Origin: Synechococcus sp. AG-679-B05
GTDB taxonomy: Bacteria > Cyanobacteriota > Cyanobacteriia > PCC-6307 > Cyanobiaceae
NCBI GenBank assembly: GCA_003210795.1
Contig: QCUJ01000012.1
Span: forward strand, 1 to 40,156
Direction: 5' to 3'
DNA length: 40,156 nt
Of this stretch, positions 17,077 to 27,131 are shown piece by piece. The notes beneath the pieces are model-generated. The model was not told where the DNA came from, ran no database searches, and was given only the letters and a program-made list of their open reading frames with translations. The position numbers and the translations under genes are program-made. Positions within the stretch are counted from its first letter, which is position 1. Each line of letters opens with the position of its first letter.

Positions 17077-17559
17077 ATGCTGGCGACCCTAAGTGGTGAT
17101 CTCTGCCTGCTTTTCGGCCTAGGAGTTCTGCTGCTGCCATTGCTTGCTGTTGAGCTAAGCCGCCCTCGCGACGGAGTTTGGGGGGCCGTGGTGCTGCTTC
17201 TCGGCCTGGTGCTCGTAACAAGCAGCGACCGACTGCGCGGCGCGCCAATGCTGGCTGTTTTGTGCGGAAGTCTGCTGATCGCCCGCCTCACCGCCGAAAT
17301 CAGTCAAGCGCGCTGGCAGGCGCTCAGTGAGGACGAACAGCAACGACTCGGATCCATCGATCACTGGCTGACGAACCTGCGCCAGCTGGGAACTGCCATC
17401 AGCAGCCTGGGAGCAGGGTTGGGCGGAGTGGTCAAACAACTCAAACCTTCCGGTCGTTCCGGAGTTGCCAACAAGCTCTGGATCCGTCCCGAGGACGAGA
17501 CCGCGTCTCCTGCGACAACCGACAGCCCTGAACCGAGTGCCAGCGCCGTCGAGGACTGA
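17077..17559 (+). CDS. Small membrane protein, possibly Ycf66-like
   Basis: ATG 17077 gives 161 residues. The upstream in-frame extension runs through tRNA-Leu and is not credible. The N-terminal ~80 residues form three hydrophobic segments ([25 protein letters not shown] and [12 protein letters not shown]). The second half is soluble and ends in an acidic, Pro/Ser/Thr-rich tail. The layout, with a late K-L-W-I-R-P-E-D, resembles cyanobacterial and plastid Ycf66 proteins, but I am not certain. Function is unknown. ileS starts 26 bases downstream on the same strand. Confidence 0.75.
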   Translation: MLATLSGDLCLLFGLGVLLLPLLAVELSRPRDGVWGAVVLLLGLVLVTSSDRLRGAPMLAVLCGSLLIARLTAEISQARWQALSEDEQQRLGSIDHWLTNLRQLGTAISSLGAGLGGVVKQLKPSGRSGVANKLWIRPEDETASPATTDSPEPSASAVED

Positions 17560-17585
17560 TAATTCTCCGATCAACCAGGAAGACC

Positions 17586-20510
17586 GTGAGCAAGGAGACG
17601 CGCGACGCCGCCGCTGAGGGACGTCCCTCCTACAAGGACACGCTCAACCTGCTGCAAACCGGATTTGGCATGCGCGCCAACGCCGTGAAGCGTGAGCCGG
17701 AACTGCAGGCTTTCTGGAGAGACAACGGGATCGACGGAAAGTTAGGGCTGGAGAACAAGGGCCCCAGTTTCACGCTCCACGACGGGCCTCCGTACGCCAA
17801 CGGTGCTCTGCACATGGGTCACGCCCTGAACAAGGTGCTCAAGGATGTGATCAACAAATACCAGGTCCTGCAGGGTCGCCGGGTGCGCTACGTACCGGGC
17901 TGGGATTGCCACGGCCTGCCGATCGAGCTGAAGGTTCTGCAGTCCATGGACACTGAGCAGCGCAAGGCCCTGACGCCGATCAAGCTGCGCAAGAAAGCCG
18001 CCGCTTACGCCCGTAAGCAGGTGGATGGCCAGATGCAGGGGTTCCAGCGCTGGGGCATCTGGGCTGACTGGGAACAGCCCTACCTCACGCTGCAGAAGAC
18101 CTATGAGGCTGCCCAGATCAGGGTGTTCGGAGAGATGCTGCTCAAGGGGCACATCTACCGGGGGCTGAAACCTGTGCACTGGAGCCCCAGTTCCCGTACC
18201 GCCCTGGCTGAGGCCGAACTGGAGTACCCGGATGGCCACACCAGCCCCAGCGTCTACGCAGCTTTTCCTGCGGTGGAACTGCCTTCTGCATTGCGGGACG
18301 CCCTCAACGCTGAGGGGATCGAACTCCCCAGTGATCCGAAAGCCCTTGGTGAAAGCCTCCAGGTGGCGATCTGGACAACTACTCCGTGGACCCTCCCCGC
18401 CAACCTGGCGGTATCTGTGAACGAGCGGCTGGATTACGCCCTGGCCAACGATGGAAACGGTCGGTTGCTGCTTGTAGCCGCTGATCTGATCGACACACTC
18501 ACGACAACGCTGGCGCTGCCTCTTAACCGTCGCGCCAGCGTCAAAGGTGCCCTGCTGGCCGGCCTGATCTATCGCCATCCGTTGATGGATCGCACCAGCC
18601 CGGTTGTGATCGGCGGTGACTACATCACCACTGAGTCCGGAACAGGGCTGGTGCACACCGCTCCAGGGCATGGAGTCGATGACTTTCACACCGGCCTGAA
18701 GAACGGACTGCCGGTGCTCTGCCCGGTCGATGAAGCCGGCAACCTCACCGCAGAGGCGGGTCCATTCGAGGGACTGAACGTTCTCAAGGACGCCAACCCC
18801 ACCATCATCGAAGCGCTGGAACAGGCCGGCGCCCTGCTGAAACAGGAAGCCTACGGCCACCGTTATCCCTACGACTGGCGCACCAAAAAGCCCACGATCT
18901 TCCGCGCCACCGAACAGTGGTTCGCCTCGGTGGATGGCTTCCGCAAACAGGCACTCGATGCCATCGACGCGGTGGAGTGGACCCCGGCATCCGGGCGCAA
19001 CCGGATCGAAGCGATGGTTAAGGAGCGAGGGGACTGGTGCATTTCGCGTCAGCGCACCTGGGGTGTGCCGATCCCGGTCTTCTACAACCGCAGTAGCGGT
19101 GAAGTGCTCCTCAACGCCGACACCCTGGCCCATGTCGAGGCTCTGATCGCCGAGCACGGTGCAGATGTGTGGTGGGAGAAGAACGAAGCCGATCTGCTGC
19201 CCCCCGCCTATGCGAACCAGGCTGAGCAATGGCGCAAGGGGACAGACACCATGGATGTGTGGTTCGATTCCGGCTCAAGTTGGGCCGCCGTCGCCAGTCA
19301 GCGAGAGCACCTCAGCTATCCCGCTGATCTGTATCTCGAAGGGTCAGACCAGCACCGCGGTTGGTTCCAGAGCTCACTGCTCACCTCCGTGGCCGTTAAC
19401 GGCCACGCCCCATACAAGCGTGTGCTCACCCACGGTTTTGCGCTGGATGAGAAGGGGCGGAAGATGAGCAAATCCCTCGGCAACGTCGTTGACCCGATGG
19501 TGATCATCGAGGGTGGCAAGAACCAGAAGCAAGATCCCGCCTACGGCGCGGATGTGCTGCGTCTCTGGGTGAGCTCCGTTGACTACTCCGCTGATGTGCC
19601 GATCGGAGCCGGCATCCTCAGGCAGCTTGCCGATGTCTATCGGAAAGTTCGCAACACCAGCCGATATCTGCTCGGTAACCTCCACGATTTCAACCCTGCA
19701 GCAGATTCGATTCCCGTTGCCAACCTGCCGCTGCTGGACCGCTGGATGCTGCAGCGCACAGCTGAAGTGATGGATGAAATCACCGCAGCGTTCGAGAGCT
19801 ATGAGTTCTTCCGCTTCTTCCAGCTGCTGCAGAACTACTGCGTCACCGATTTATCCAACTTCTATCTCGATATCGCCAAGGACCGTCTGTACGTGAATGC
19901 CCCCGCCGATCGGCGCAGGCGCAGCTGCCAGACCGTGATGGCCTTAATCATCGAGCGCCTGGCAGGCCTGATCTCTCCGGTGCTGTGCCACATGGCTGAA
20001 GACATCTGGCAGAACCTGCCCTACTCGGTGGGAGACGTCTCCGTCTTCCAACGCGGCTGGCCCACCGTTCCCCAGGAGTGGCGTAACGAGACGCTGTCTG
20101 CCCCAGTGCAGGAGCTTCGCGATCTGCGGGCGGCCGTGAACAAGGTGTTGGAGGAATGCCGCAGCCGCCAGGAGCTGGGGGCATCGTTGGAATCCGCAGT
20201 TCGCATCGAAGCCCGCAAGCCGGAGCTCAAGTCAGCCCTTGATTGGCTCCGCGACAACGGAGATCTGGAAGTGGATGGCCTCCGCGACTGGCTTCTCGTG
20301 TCCCAGCTCCAGCTCGGTGGGGAACCCTGGGCGGAACTGCTGGCCAGCCAAGACGACGCCATTGCGGTGATCGAGGTGAGCCGGGCCCGGGGCATCAAAT
20401 GCGATCGCTGCTGGCACTACGAAGGGGATGTTGGTCAGCATCCCGGGCACACCACAGTCTGCGGTCGCTGTGTGGGAATCCTTGACCGTCGCACTCACCA
20501 GCGGTCCTGA
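17586..20510 (+). CDS. ileS: Isoleucyl-tRNA synthetase
   Basis: IleRS charges tRNA(Ile) and edits valine. The 974 residues are near the usual bacterial length. The class I HIGH motif appears as G-A-L-H-M-G-H at about residue 76, and K-M-S-K-S is in [10 protein letters not shown] near 630. The editing domain lies between, with [10 protein letters not shown]. The C-terminus carries the zinc site C-D-R-C-W-H-Y...C-G-R-C. Start GTG 17586 is followed by S-K-E-T-R; no better start is seen. The 3' end overlaps the convergent small gene by 16 bases. Confidence 0.98.
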   Translation: MSKETRDAAAEGRPSYKDTLNLLQTGFGMRANAVKREPELQAFWRDNGIDGKLGLENKGPSFTLHDGPPYANGALHMGHALNKVLKDVINKYQVLQGRRVRYVPGWDCHGLPIELKVLQSMDTEQRKALTPIKLRKKAAAYARKQVDGQMQGFQRWGIWADWEQPYLTLQKTYEAAQIRVFGEMLLKGHIYRGLKPVHWSPSSRTALAEAELEYPDGHTSPSVYAAFPAVELPSALRDALNAEGIELPSDPKALGESLQVAIWTTTPWTLPANLAVSVNERLDYALANDGNGRLLLVAADLIDTLTTTLALPLNRRASVKGALLAGLIYRHPLMDRTSPVVIGGDYITTESGTGLVHTAPGHGVDDFHTGLKNGLPVLCPVDEAGNLTAEAGPFEGLNVLKDANPTIIEALEQAGALLKQEAYGHRYPYDWRTKKPTIFRATEQWFASVDGFRKQALDAIDAVEWTPASGRNRIEAMVKERGDWCISRQRTWGVPIPVFYNRSSGEVLLNADTLAHVEALIAEHGADVWWEKNEADLLPPAYANQAEQWRKGTDTMDVWFDSGSSWAAVASQREHLSYPADLYLEGSDQHRGWFQSSLLTSVAVNGHAPYKRVLTHGFALDEKGRKMSKSLGNVVDPMVIIEGGKNQKQDPAYGADVLRLWVSSVDYSADVPIGAGILRQLADVYRKVRNTSRYLLGNLHDFNPAADSIPVANLPLLDRWMLQRTAEVMDEITAAFESYEFFRFFQLLQNYCVTDLSNFYLDIAKDRLYVNAPADRRRRSCQTVMALIIERLAGLISPVLCHMAEDIWQNLPYSVGDVSVFQRGWPTVPQEWRNETLSAPVQELRDLRAAVNKVLEECRSRQELGASLESAVRIEARKPELKSALDWLRDNGDLEVDGLRDWLLVSQLQLGGEPWAELLASQDDAIAVIEVSRARGIKCDRCWHYEGDVGQHPGHTTVCGRCVGILDRRTHQRS

Positions 20511-20788
20511 GCGAGCAAATCACCCGGCGCCATTGGACCTGCCACTACAGAGTGATCCGCTGGATTGAGCGGACCCTGGAGAAGTTCAGCCAGCTCAAGC
20601 CGGGTGCCATCGGGCAGCACCGAAGCATCCGGATCAAACGCAGTGGGATGGGTGGTGCTGCTGCTGAACCCCCGGAAGATCAACAACTCAAACGGTTCCC
20701 TGAACACCGTTCCCTTCAATCGCACCACACGATCGGGGGCCAGACGGCTGCGCTCCTCAAGCTGCTGAACCAACTCAACATCAGTCAT
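20495..20788 (-). CDS. Small conserved cyanobacterial protein
   Basis: ATG 20788 gives 97 residues; the longer open frame upstream lies inside the DUF3177 gene. The core [23 protein letters not shown], then H-P-T-A-F-D-P-D and V-L-P-D-G-T-R-L is a pattern I associate with a conserved family of cyanobacteria and plants (perhaps DUF7734); I would not state a function. There is no signal or membrane span. The upstream DUF3177 gene's TGA shares one base with this start (TGATG), so translation is coupled. Confidence 0.8.
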   Translation of the reverse strand: MTDVELVQQLEERSRLAPDRVVRLKGTVFREPFELLIFRGFSSSTTHPTAFDPDASVLPDGTRLELAELLQGPLNPADHSVVAGPMAPGDLLAQDRW

Positions 20789-21399
20789 CAGAATTCTCCA
20801 GCCACCCGGCCATAACGGGGGAGCCTGACCAGCAGCCACTGCAGTGCTCCCGCCAGGTAAGCCACCAGTGCCGCATAGCCAAGAAAGGCTGCTACACCAC
20901 GGGTCCACTCCCCCCCGAAGATGAAATCAAACATCACCTCAACCACACGGTGCATGCGCTGTGGTGCCTCCAACCAGGCAGCACAGGCGCTCAGGCCCGG
21001 GGCATCAAGGCAACCAAGAGCCGTAATGCTCATGCCCACACTGAGGAGAGCAAATCCCGTGAAAGCCCAGCGCCAGAGACGAACCGTCAGTGGAAGCGGA
21101 CGCCACAGCGGCTGATCGGCCAGCTCCTCATTCAGATCAACCCAGAACCAGACACTCACGGCCATCAAGACCGGTGCAACCAGGGCCGTGAGAAAACCGA
21201 TCGGACGTTCATCGATGAGCAGCAGCAGGCTGATCGCCATCAGGCTGGCCACCTTCCAGTACAGCCCCATCAAGCGTTGCACCACTGGTTCTCGACGCCA
21301 TGTCGCCCAGACCAGCAATACCAACGGCAAGCCCAACGCCACGGTGGCCCCGAGCCGGTAGGTGAGCCAAACCAGAGCGCGATAGGTCAGCTCGTTCAC
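20788..21399 (-). CDS. DUF3177 family membrane protein
   Basis: The protein has 203 residues with about five hydrophobic spans, beginning with a polar M-N-E-L-T-Y-R-A-L-V-W-L-T-Y-R-L-G. The segments L-Y-W-K-V-A-S-L-M-A-I-S-L-L-L-L-I, W-F-W-V-D-L-N-E and W-R-W-A-F-T match the cyanobacterial DUF3177 family. It probably resides in the plasma or thylakoid membrane; function is not known. It is upstream of and overlaps the 97-residue gene by one base, and it is divergent from the FIST gene, with a 69-base shared promoter region. Confidence 0.85.
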   Translation of the reverse strand: MNELTYRALVWLTYRLGATVALGLPLVLLVWATWRREPVVQRLMGLYWKVASLMAISLLLLIDERPIGFLTALVAPVLMAVSVWFWVDLNEELADQPLWRPLPLTVRLWRWAFTGFALLSVGMSITALGCLDAPGLSACAAWLEAPQRMHRVVEVMFDFIFGGEWTRGVAAFLGYAALVAYLAGALQWLLVRLPRYGRVAGEF

Positions 21400-21468
21400 G
21401 GAGGGGCATCAAGGTGGCGCCATTATCGATGTCCCAGTCCTCTCTGCAGGATTGATAGGGTCCGATCC

Positions 21469-22740
21469 ATGGTGCGTTTCTCTCCGTTCGATTGGTTCAG
21501 CTCGATAACGGAGACCCGTTATTGCCGTTCTGCCCTGTCGACCCAACCGTCACTGGACGAAGCGGTCAAAGATGTCGTCAGCCAGCTGGGTCGCCGTGGA
21601 GAAGCCGACCTTGCACTGGTCTTCGCCTCCACGGCGTACGCAAGCGACCTGACGAGACTTCTGCCCCTGCTGCGGCAGGAGCTCCGATCCCGCCACTGGA
21701 TCGGAGCTGCAGGTGGTGGCGTGGTGGGGACCCTCCCCGATGGCAGTGCAGCGGAGATCGAAAAGACACCATCCCTGAGCGTCACCCTGCTGCAGATGCC
21801 CGGATCCGAGATCACTGCGGTGGAGCTTTCCACGGAAACCCTCCCCGACCTCGACGGTGCAGCAAAGCAGTGGCAGGACTGGAGCGGGATTCAACCCGAG
21901 CACTGCCGCAGTCAGATTCTGCTGATTGATCCCACTTCAAACAACATCAATGATCTGATCAGCGGACTGGACTATGCGTTTCCAGGCGCAGCCACAATCG
22001 GTGGGATCGCCTGTCCCCACAACGCCCCCCACGGTTCCCTGCTGATCGATGACAGGGTTGTGACCGGCGCTGTGATCTGCTCGATTGGAGGCGACTGGCG
22101 TCTCGACACCGTGGTGGCCCAGGGATGCCGGCCGATCGGCCCTGTTTTCTCCATTGAGAAGGTGCAGCGCAACGTGCTCCTGGAACTGAGTGATGGAGAA
22201 CGGAGGGACACCCCCGTGGCGTGCCTCCAGAGAGTGCTGGCAGACCTCAACAGTGAAGACAGGGAGCGGGTGCGTCACTCGCTGTTCCTTGGGATTGAGA
22301 GGCGCAACCTGCAACTCAACCCGGAGCATCCAGCAGAGAGCGAAGGGGCTTTCCTGGTGCGAAATCTGATCGGGGTAGATCCCAAGAATGGAGCGGTGGC
22401 GGTTGCAGATCGCGTTCGCCCCGGCATGAACGTTCAGTTCCAGCTGAGGGAGGCTGACGCCTCACGGGAGGAAGCCCTCAGCCTTCTCAAGGCTGCCGCA
22501 ACAACCGATGAGCGTGCACCAGTGTTCGGCCTGCTGATGGCCTGTCTTGGACGAGGACAGGGGTTGTTCGGCGTTCCTGATGGTGATGTGACCCTGGGAC
22601 GGCAGGTGATGCCGGACCTCCCCATGGCGGGTGCCTTCTGCAACGGCGAGATCGGACCGGTGGCCGGTTCAACCCACCTTCACGGCTACACGGCCTGCTG
22701 GGGGCTGCTACGGCAGGATCCACTGATCACCGCCGGTTGA
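21469..22740 (+). CDS. FIST-domain sensory protein (FIST_N + FIST_C), stand-alone
   Basis: FIST domains are small-ligand (probably amino acid-type) sensors, usually fused to signalling modules. ATG 21469 gives 423 residues; the frame upstream runs through the DUF3177 gene on the other strand and is not real. The N-terminal half carries A-D-L-A-L-V-F-A-S-T and W-I-G-A-A-G-G-G-V-V-G (FIST_N). The C-terminal half carries F-L-V-R-N-L-I-G-V-D, G-L-L-M-A-C-L-G-R-G and A-G-A-F-C-N-G-E-I-G-P-V (FIST_C). There is no kinase, cyclase or methyl-accepting module. It lies 3 bases before trmB and probably heads a trmB-ictB operon. The ligand and output are unknown. Confidence 0.9.
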   Translation: MVRFSPFDWFSSITETRYCRSALSTQPSLDEAVKDVVSQLGRRGEADLALVFASTAYASDLTRLLPLLRQELRSRHWIGAAGGGVVGTLPDGSAAEIEKTPSLSVTLLQMPGSEITAVELSTETLPDLDGAAKQWQDWSGIQPEHCRSQILLIDPTSNNINDLISGLDYAFPGAATIGGIACPHNAPHGSLLIDDRVVTGAVICSIGGDWRLDTVVAQGCRPIGPVFSIEKVQRNVLLELSDGERRDTPVACLQRVLADLNSEDRERVRHSLFLGIERRNLQLNPEHPAESEGAFLVRNLIGVDPKNGAVAVADRVRPGMNVQFQLREADASREEALSLLKAAATTDERAPVFGLLMACLGRGQGLFGVPDGDVTLGRQVMPDLPMAGAFCNGEIGPVAGSTHLHGYTACWGLLRQDPLITAG

Positions 22741-22743
22741 TCG

Positions 22744-23454
22744 TTGCGCCAGCACGTCAATCCCCTCAGTCGCTTCTTCCAGCTGCCGCTGCAACTTCCG
22801 GCACCGAAACAACTGTTTGAGCGCCCAGAGCAACCGATCCATCTCGACATCGGCTGCGCCCGAGGTCGCTGCCTGCTTGGCCTGGCGGAACAGCAGCCGC
22901 GCTGGAACCATCTGGGCGTGGAGATCCGGCGCCCGCTGGTGCAGTCGGCCGATCGTGATGCTCAGGCCAGCGAGCACGGCAACGTTCGCGTTCTTTTCTG
23001 CAACGCAAACATCAGCCTGGAGGGCTGGATGGGCGCTTTACCGCAGGACCGTTTGCAGCGGGTCTCGATCCAATTCCCGGATCCCTGGTTCAAACGCCGT
23101 CACCGCAAACGGCGGGTGTTGCAGCCACCTCTGCTCTTGGCAATCGCCGCGGCCCTGGAACCGGGTCGCGAGCTGTTTCTGCAAAGCGATGTACCGGAGG
23201 TGATTGAACCGATGGTGGCGCTCACTGAACTCAGCGGCTGCTTCGAACGACCAGCCAACGATGCCCGGCCGTGGAGGCTCGACAACCCTTTGCCGGTACC
23301 GACAGAACGAGAGCGCTACGTACTGGAGCAGGCGCTTCCGATTTATCGGGTGCTGTATCAGCGCAACCGACAGCCCTTGCCCGATCGCGGAGCTCTGGAA
23401 AACCAGTGGCAGGAGATTGATAATCCAGCTGAAGGTGTTTCCAGCGAATCGTGA
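22744..23454 (+). CDS. trmB: tRNA (guanine-N7)-methyltransferase
   Basis: TrmB methylates G46 in the variable loop of tRNAs. The 236 residues include the SAM site L-D-I-G-C-A-R-G-R at about 36-44, L-G-V-E-I-R-R, and the late [15 protein letters not shown] motif. The start is TTG 22744, three bases after the FIST stop; no ATG lies before the conserved part. ictB begins at ATG 23458, so these genes form an operon. Confidence 0.96.
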   Translation: MRQHVNPLSRFFQLPLQLPAPKQLFERPEQPIHLDIGCARGRCLLGLAEQQPRWNHLGVEIRRPLVQSADRDAQASEHGNVRVLFCNANISLEGWMGALPQDRLQRVSIQFPDPWFKRRHRKRRVLQPPLLLAIAAALEPGRELFLQSDVPEVIEPMVALTELSGCFERPANDARPWRLDNPLPVPTERERYVLEQALPIYRVLYQRNRQPLPDRGALENQWQEIDNPAEGVSSES

Positions 23455-23457
23455 TTG

Positions 23458-24759
23458 ATGGCTGAATCGTCGGATCGGCATCCGACTCCTCTCCTTCTGC
23501 GCTGGCAGGGTTGCCTCTCTCCTGGCACTTCGGCTTTGCTCCGCATGGAGCAGCTCTCAGGAGCCGTGCTGATGCTGCTATTCGCGTGGCTTCCCTTTGT
23601 GAGCCGCAGCGGCCTGGGCCTAGAGATCACAGCTGCAGGATTGCTCTGGCTGCTCTGGTCGCTGTGCAGCCCGCCGGGTCGAATCGGTCCAATCAGCCGA
23701 TGGTTACTGGTGATTCTGGCGGTGGCCTGCATCAGCACCGGATGGTCGCCGGTGCCACTTGCCGCAGCGAAAGGGCTGCTCAAACTCTTGAGCTACCTGG
23801 GGGTCTATGCACTCCTGTGCCGACTGCTGATCTCCAATCCCCGGTGGTGGAACCGCCTGCTGGCTGCCCTGCTGACAGGCGGTCTTGTCAGCAGCGTTCT
23901 GGCTCTCCGCCAGTTGTATGCATCCACCGAGGAATTGGCCCGCTGGGCCGATCCCGGATCGATGAGCACCGGCACGATTCGCATCTATGGCCCCCTGGGC
24001 AACCCCAATCTCCTGGCGGGGTATCTCCTTCCGCTCGTCCCTTTGGCCGTGATCGCTCTGATGCGTTGGCAGGGTTTGGGGCAAAAGATGTTTGCGGGAC
24101 TTACAGGCATGCTGAGCGCCGCCGCCGTTGTGTTTACCTACAGCCGTGGTGGTTGGCTGGGGCTGCTGGCAACCCTGGCTGTACTGGTGCTCTTGTTGCT
24201 GCTGCGGAGTACGGCCCACTGGCCGCCCCTCTGGCGACGACTTGTTCCCCTTGGTGTGCTGTTTATGGGGGGAGTGCTTGTGGTGCTCGCTGCCACTCAG
24301 CTGGAGCCGATCCGAACGCGCGTGGTGAGCCTTGTAGCCGGGAGGGGGGACAGCTCGAACAATTTCCGCATCAACGTTTGGCTGGCGGCGCTTGAGATGG
24401 TGCAAGACCGCCCCTGGATCGGGATCGGTCCAGGCAACAACGCCTTCAACAGCATCTATCCGCTGTACCAACAACCCAGATTCAATGCCCTGAGCGCTTA
24501 CTCGGTGCCCCTGGAACTGCTGGTGGAAATGGGCATTCCGGGTTTGCTCGCCTGCTGCGGACTGCTGATCAGCAGCGTCAGGGCTGGGTTGCGCTGCGAT
24601 GGCGAAAGCGGACTGATCGCCATCGGCTCTCTGGCGGCCATGAGCGGGCTGCTGACCCAGGGCATCACCGACACGATCTTCTTCCGGCCGGAAGTCCAAC
24701 TCGTTGGATGGTTCTGCGTGGCCAGCCTGGCCAGCCGGCCTGAGGGGCAACAATGCTGA
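23458..24759 (+). CDS. ictB: IctB family membrane protein (O-antigen ligase/Wzy_C-like)
   Basis: IctB was first described in Synechococcus as a protein needed for inorganic-carbon accumulation. Its family belongs to the O-antigen ligase/polymerase superfamily, so a glycan role is also possible. From ATG 23458 the protein has 433 residues and about ten membrane spans, with a conserved Wzy_C-like middle: G-P-L-G-N-P-N-L-L-A-G-Y, F-T-Y-S-R-G-G-W-L-G and W-I-G-I-G-P-G-N-N-A-F. A large polar loop precedes the last spans. The name follows family usage; transport of bicarbonate is not shown by sequence. Its end overlaps the next gene by 7 bases. Confidence 0.9.
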   Translation: MAESSDRHPTPLLLRWQGCLSPGTSALLRMEQLSGAVLMLLFAWLPFVSRSGLGLEITAAGLLWLLWSLCSPPGRIGPISRWLLVILAVACISTGWSPVPLAAAKGLLKLLSYLGVYALLCRLLISNPRWWNRLLAALLTGGLVSSVLALRQLYASTEELARWADPGSMSTGTIRIYGPLGNPNLLAGYLLPLVPLAVIALMRWQGLGQKMFAGLTGMLSAAAVVFTYSRGGWLGLLATLAVLVLLLLLRSTAHWPPLWRRLVPLGVLFMGGVLVVLAATQLEPIRTRVVSLVAGRGDSSNNFRINVWLAALEMVQDRPWIGIGPGNNAFNSIYPLYQQPRFNALSAYSVPLELLVEMGIPGLLACCGLLISSVRAGLRCDGESGLIAIGSLAAMSGLLTQGITDTIFFRPEVQLVGWFCVASLASRPEGQQC

Positions 24760-25691
24760 TCGCTGGATTCGACGCTGGCCAGACCAGCACCCGTTGCAGG
24801 GTCAGCCACTGGAATGGCGCAAGCTGGATCAGCAGCGGTGAAGGGAGCGGGCCTGGCGTGAGTCACCTGGCTGCGCCGGGTGGTCGGGAGCGTTTTGTCC
24901 ATGCGATTCGCTGCAGTGCAGCGGAGGCACTGGGGTCGTCTCCGAATTCAGAACTGGATGCTGCAGTGGTGGGAGCAAGCGGCATCGAAAAGGAAACAAG
25001 GCTTCAGGCCAGCGCCTGCCAGCTGCTTGCCGAGACGCTGCAGCTGCCCCTTGCGAGGGTGAATGTCACCGGGGATGAATGCACCGCTCTGAGGGGAGCC
25101 TTCCCTGACCGTGACGGCATCGTGATAATCAGCGGAACCGGGATGATCTGCCTGGGCCGCAATGTCCAGGGCCAGGAACATCGCTGTGGAGGCTGGGGCT
25201 GGCGGCTGGATGGCGCTGGATCAACGTTTGATCTTGGCCAACAGGGGTTGCAACTCAGCGTGGCCATGGCCGATGGACGGCTCCCCGACCACCAGCTGCG
25301 CCTGGACCTTTGGAATCAGCTGTCCTGCGATACAGCAGAGCAGGTCAAGGCCTGGGTGGTGCAACCGGACTGTGACAGCGCCAAGATCGCGGCACTGGCA
25401 CCAACCGTGGTGGAGTGGGCCGTGGCTGGGTTTGCAGAAGCTGAAGCCATCGTGACCCGATCAGCGACAGCTCTGGCCACGTGTGCGGGCACCGTTGCCA
25501 GAGTCTTGGCGATGGATCATCCCCAGCTGGTGGGCCATGGAGGAGGCCTGACGCATCTGCACCATTTCCGCCAGGCTGTTGAACGAGCCGTTCAGCAGGA
25601 CATCGGAGAAGTGCGCTGGGTTCGAGCTTCAGGTGATGCCTGCCACGGTGCACTGACCATGGCGCAGGAGCTGAGCCTTAAGCAGCGTTGA
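24753..25691 (+). CDS. BadF/BadG/BcrA/BcrD-family ATPase, N-acetylglucosamine kinase-like
   Basis: The protein of 312 residues is an actin/hexokinase-fold ATPase of the BadF family, which includes N-acetylglucosamine kinases. It has the phosphate-1 loop F-D-A-G-Q-T-S-T-R-C at about 5-14, V-G-A-S-G-I near 70, and I-I-S-G-T-G-M near 125. G-G-W-G-W-R-L-D-G-A-G follows, where sugar kinases of this type have their substrate site, then V-G-H-G-G-G-L. It lacks the cysteine [4Fe-4S] ligands of CoA dehydratase activators. ATG 24753 overlaps ictB by 7 bases. Convergent with glmM by a 14-base overlap. The sugar-kinase role is favoured by the context of wall genes. Confidence 0.8.
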   Translation: MLIAGFDAGQTSTRCRVSHWNGASWISSGEGSGPGVSHLAAPGGRERFVHAIRCSAAEALGSSPNSELDAAVVGASGIEKETRLQASACQLLAETLQLPLARVNVTGDECTALRGAFPDRDGIVIISGTGMICLGRNVQGQEHRCGGWGWRLDGAGSTFDLGQQGLQLSVAMADGRLPDHQLRLDLWNQLSCDTAEQVKAWVVQPDCDSAKIAALAPTVVEWAVAGFAEAEAIVTRSATALATCAGTVARVLAMDHPQLVGHGGGLTHLHHFRQAVERAVQQDIGEVRWVRASGDACHGALTMAQELSLKQR

Positions 25692-27066
25692 GATGTTGCT
25701 CCGCCAGGGATGCCAGCTGGCCGGTCCAGTGATCCACAACGTCCTGGCGCTCCGCTTCGACCATGACCCGCAACACCGGCTCGGTGCCGCTGGCACGAAC
25801 GAGGACACGACCGGATTCCCCCATGCTGGTTTCCGCGGACTGGACGGCCTCAGCGAGGGGCTCACAACTGGTCCAGCCCTTGCGACGAGCCCGGTCAGGA
25901 ACCGTGACATTCACAAGCTTCTGGGGATAAGCCTTAAAGCTGCAATCCATCCAGCCATCGAGGCTGATTCCCTGGCTGTGGCAGAGGGTTGCGAGCTGCA
26001 GCGCTGTGAGCACCCCATCGCCACAGAGTCCATGGGACGCGGAAAGGATGTGACCGGACTGTTCACCGCCGAGGGCCGCACCATTGGCCACCATCGCCGC
26101 ATGAACATGCTGATCGCCAACGGGAGTGCGTTCCAGCACACCACCCCTGCGCTCCCATGCCCGCTCAAAACCGAGGTTGGACATGACCGTGGCAACCAGA
26201 CGCTGATCCGGGAGGGCCTGACGCTCCTGGAGCACGGACCCCCATAGAAAAAGAACATGGTCGCCATCGACCACCCGACCACGGGAATCCACCGCCAGCA
26301 TCCGGTCGGCATCGCCATCAAACGCAAATCCCATGGCAGCTCCGCGTTGGAGCACCGCCTGACTCAATGGCGCCAGCTGGGTGGATCCACAGTCCACATT
26401 GATTCGCTCGCCATCGGGCTGCCCATGCAGCACCGTCAGGTCAGCGCCGAGAGCGAGAAAGGCCCTGGCAGCACTGGCCGTCGCCGATCCCCAGCACAGA
26501 TCCAGCACGATTGGAACGCCATCGAGCCGCAGATTGCCCACGGAAGCCATCAAGGCCTCCTGATAGGCCTCCAGCAGATCGTCCCGCTGAACGCTCAGAC
26601 CGCAGCGAGCAACGGATTGATGCGCAAGATCGCCCCGCAGTCCTGCCTCAATTTCGGCCTGGCGGTCGGGATGCAATTTGGTGCCATCAGCACCGAACAC
26701 CTTGATGCCGTTGTCCTCAGGCGGATTGTGGCTGGCCGACACCATCAGGCCCCCTGCGGCACCCACCTTGCGAATCAACAGGGGAACGGCTGGCGTGGCA
26801 CACAAGCCAAGCGTCCACACGTCGCGACCGCTAGCCGTCAGACCAGCGGTCAGAGCCGCAACCAGCATGCTGCCGCTGCTGCGGGAGTCCATTCCAATCA
26901 GGACAGGTCCTTCCCGCTTGAGCACCTGACCCATCCAGTAGCCCACCTGCAGGCAGAGCGCTGGCGTCAGCACGGTTCCTGCATGACCACGAATGCCATC
27001 GGTGCCGAAACCGGGAACAGCGGCGCCAAGGCTGGGTCCAATGGGTGGCATGGCGCTGTGAACCAT
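25678..27066 (-). CDS. glmM: Phosphoglucosamine mutase
   Basis: GlmM interconverts glucosamine-6-P and glucosamine-1-P, supplying UDP-GlcNAc for peptidoglycan and lipopolysaccharide. ATG 27066 gives 462 residues; ATG 27051 is equally possible (457). The phosphoserine loop M-V-S-A-S-H-N-P-P-E-D-N-G, the metal loop F-D-G-D-A-D-R and the late V-R-A-S-G-T-E-P motif are all intact. P-G-F-G-T-D-G-I-R-G starts the conserved part. It faces the lytic transglycosylase gene divergently, with the start regions very close, so promoters for both must overlap coding DNA. Confidence 0.96.
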   Translation of the reverse strand: MVHSAMPPIGPSLGAAVPGFGTDGIRGHAGTVLTPALCLQVGYWMGQVLKREGPVLIGMDSRSSGSMLVAALTAGLTASGRDVWTLGLCATPAVPLLIRKVGAAGGLMVSASHNPPEDNGIKVFGADGTKLHPDRQAEIEAGLRGDLAHQSVARCGLSVQRDDLLEAYQEALMASVGNLRLDGVPIVLDLCWGSATASAARAFLALGADLTVLHGQPDGERINVDCGSTQLAPLSQAVLQRGAAMGFAFDGDADRMLAVDSRGRVVDGDHVLFLWGSVLQERQALPDQRLVATVMSNLGFERAWERRGGVLERTPVGDQHVHAAMVANGAALGGEQSGHILSASHGLCGDGVLTALQLATLCHSQGISLDGWMDCSFKAYPQKLVNVTVPDRARRKGWTSCEPLAEAVQSAETSMGESGRVLVRASGTEPVLRVMVEAERQDVVDHWTGQLASLAEQHLNAA

Positions 27067-27131
27067 CGTTCTGCTTCGTGGCCCGAAGATTACGGCCAGA
27101 GCTTCAGAATGAGGAGAATTCTGTTGATGGT

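Noticed and set aside
17742-19229. 495-codon open frame antisense to ileS
   Set aside because: A shadow of the ileS coding frame; no domain or start signal.
20950-21468. Long upstream extension of the FIST frame
   Set aside because: It runs through the DUF3177 gene on the other strand; the FIST domain and ATG 21469 fit without it.
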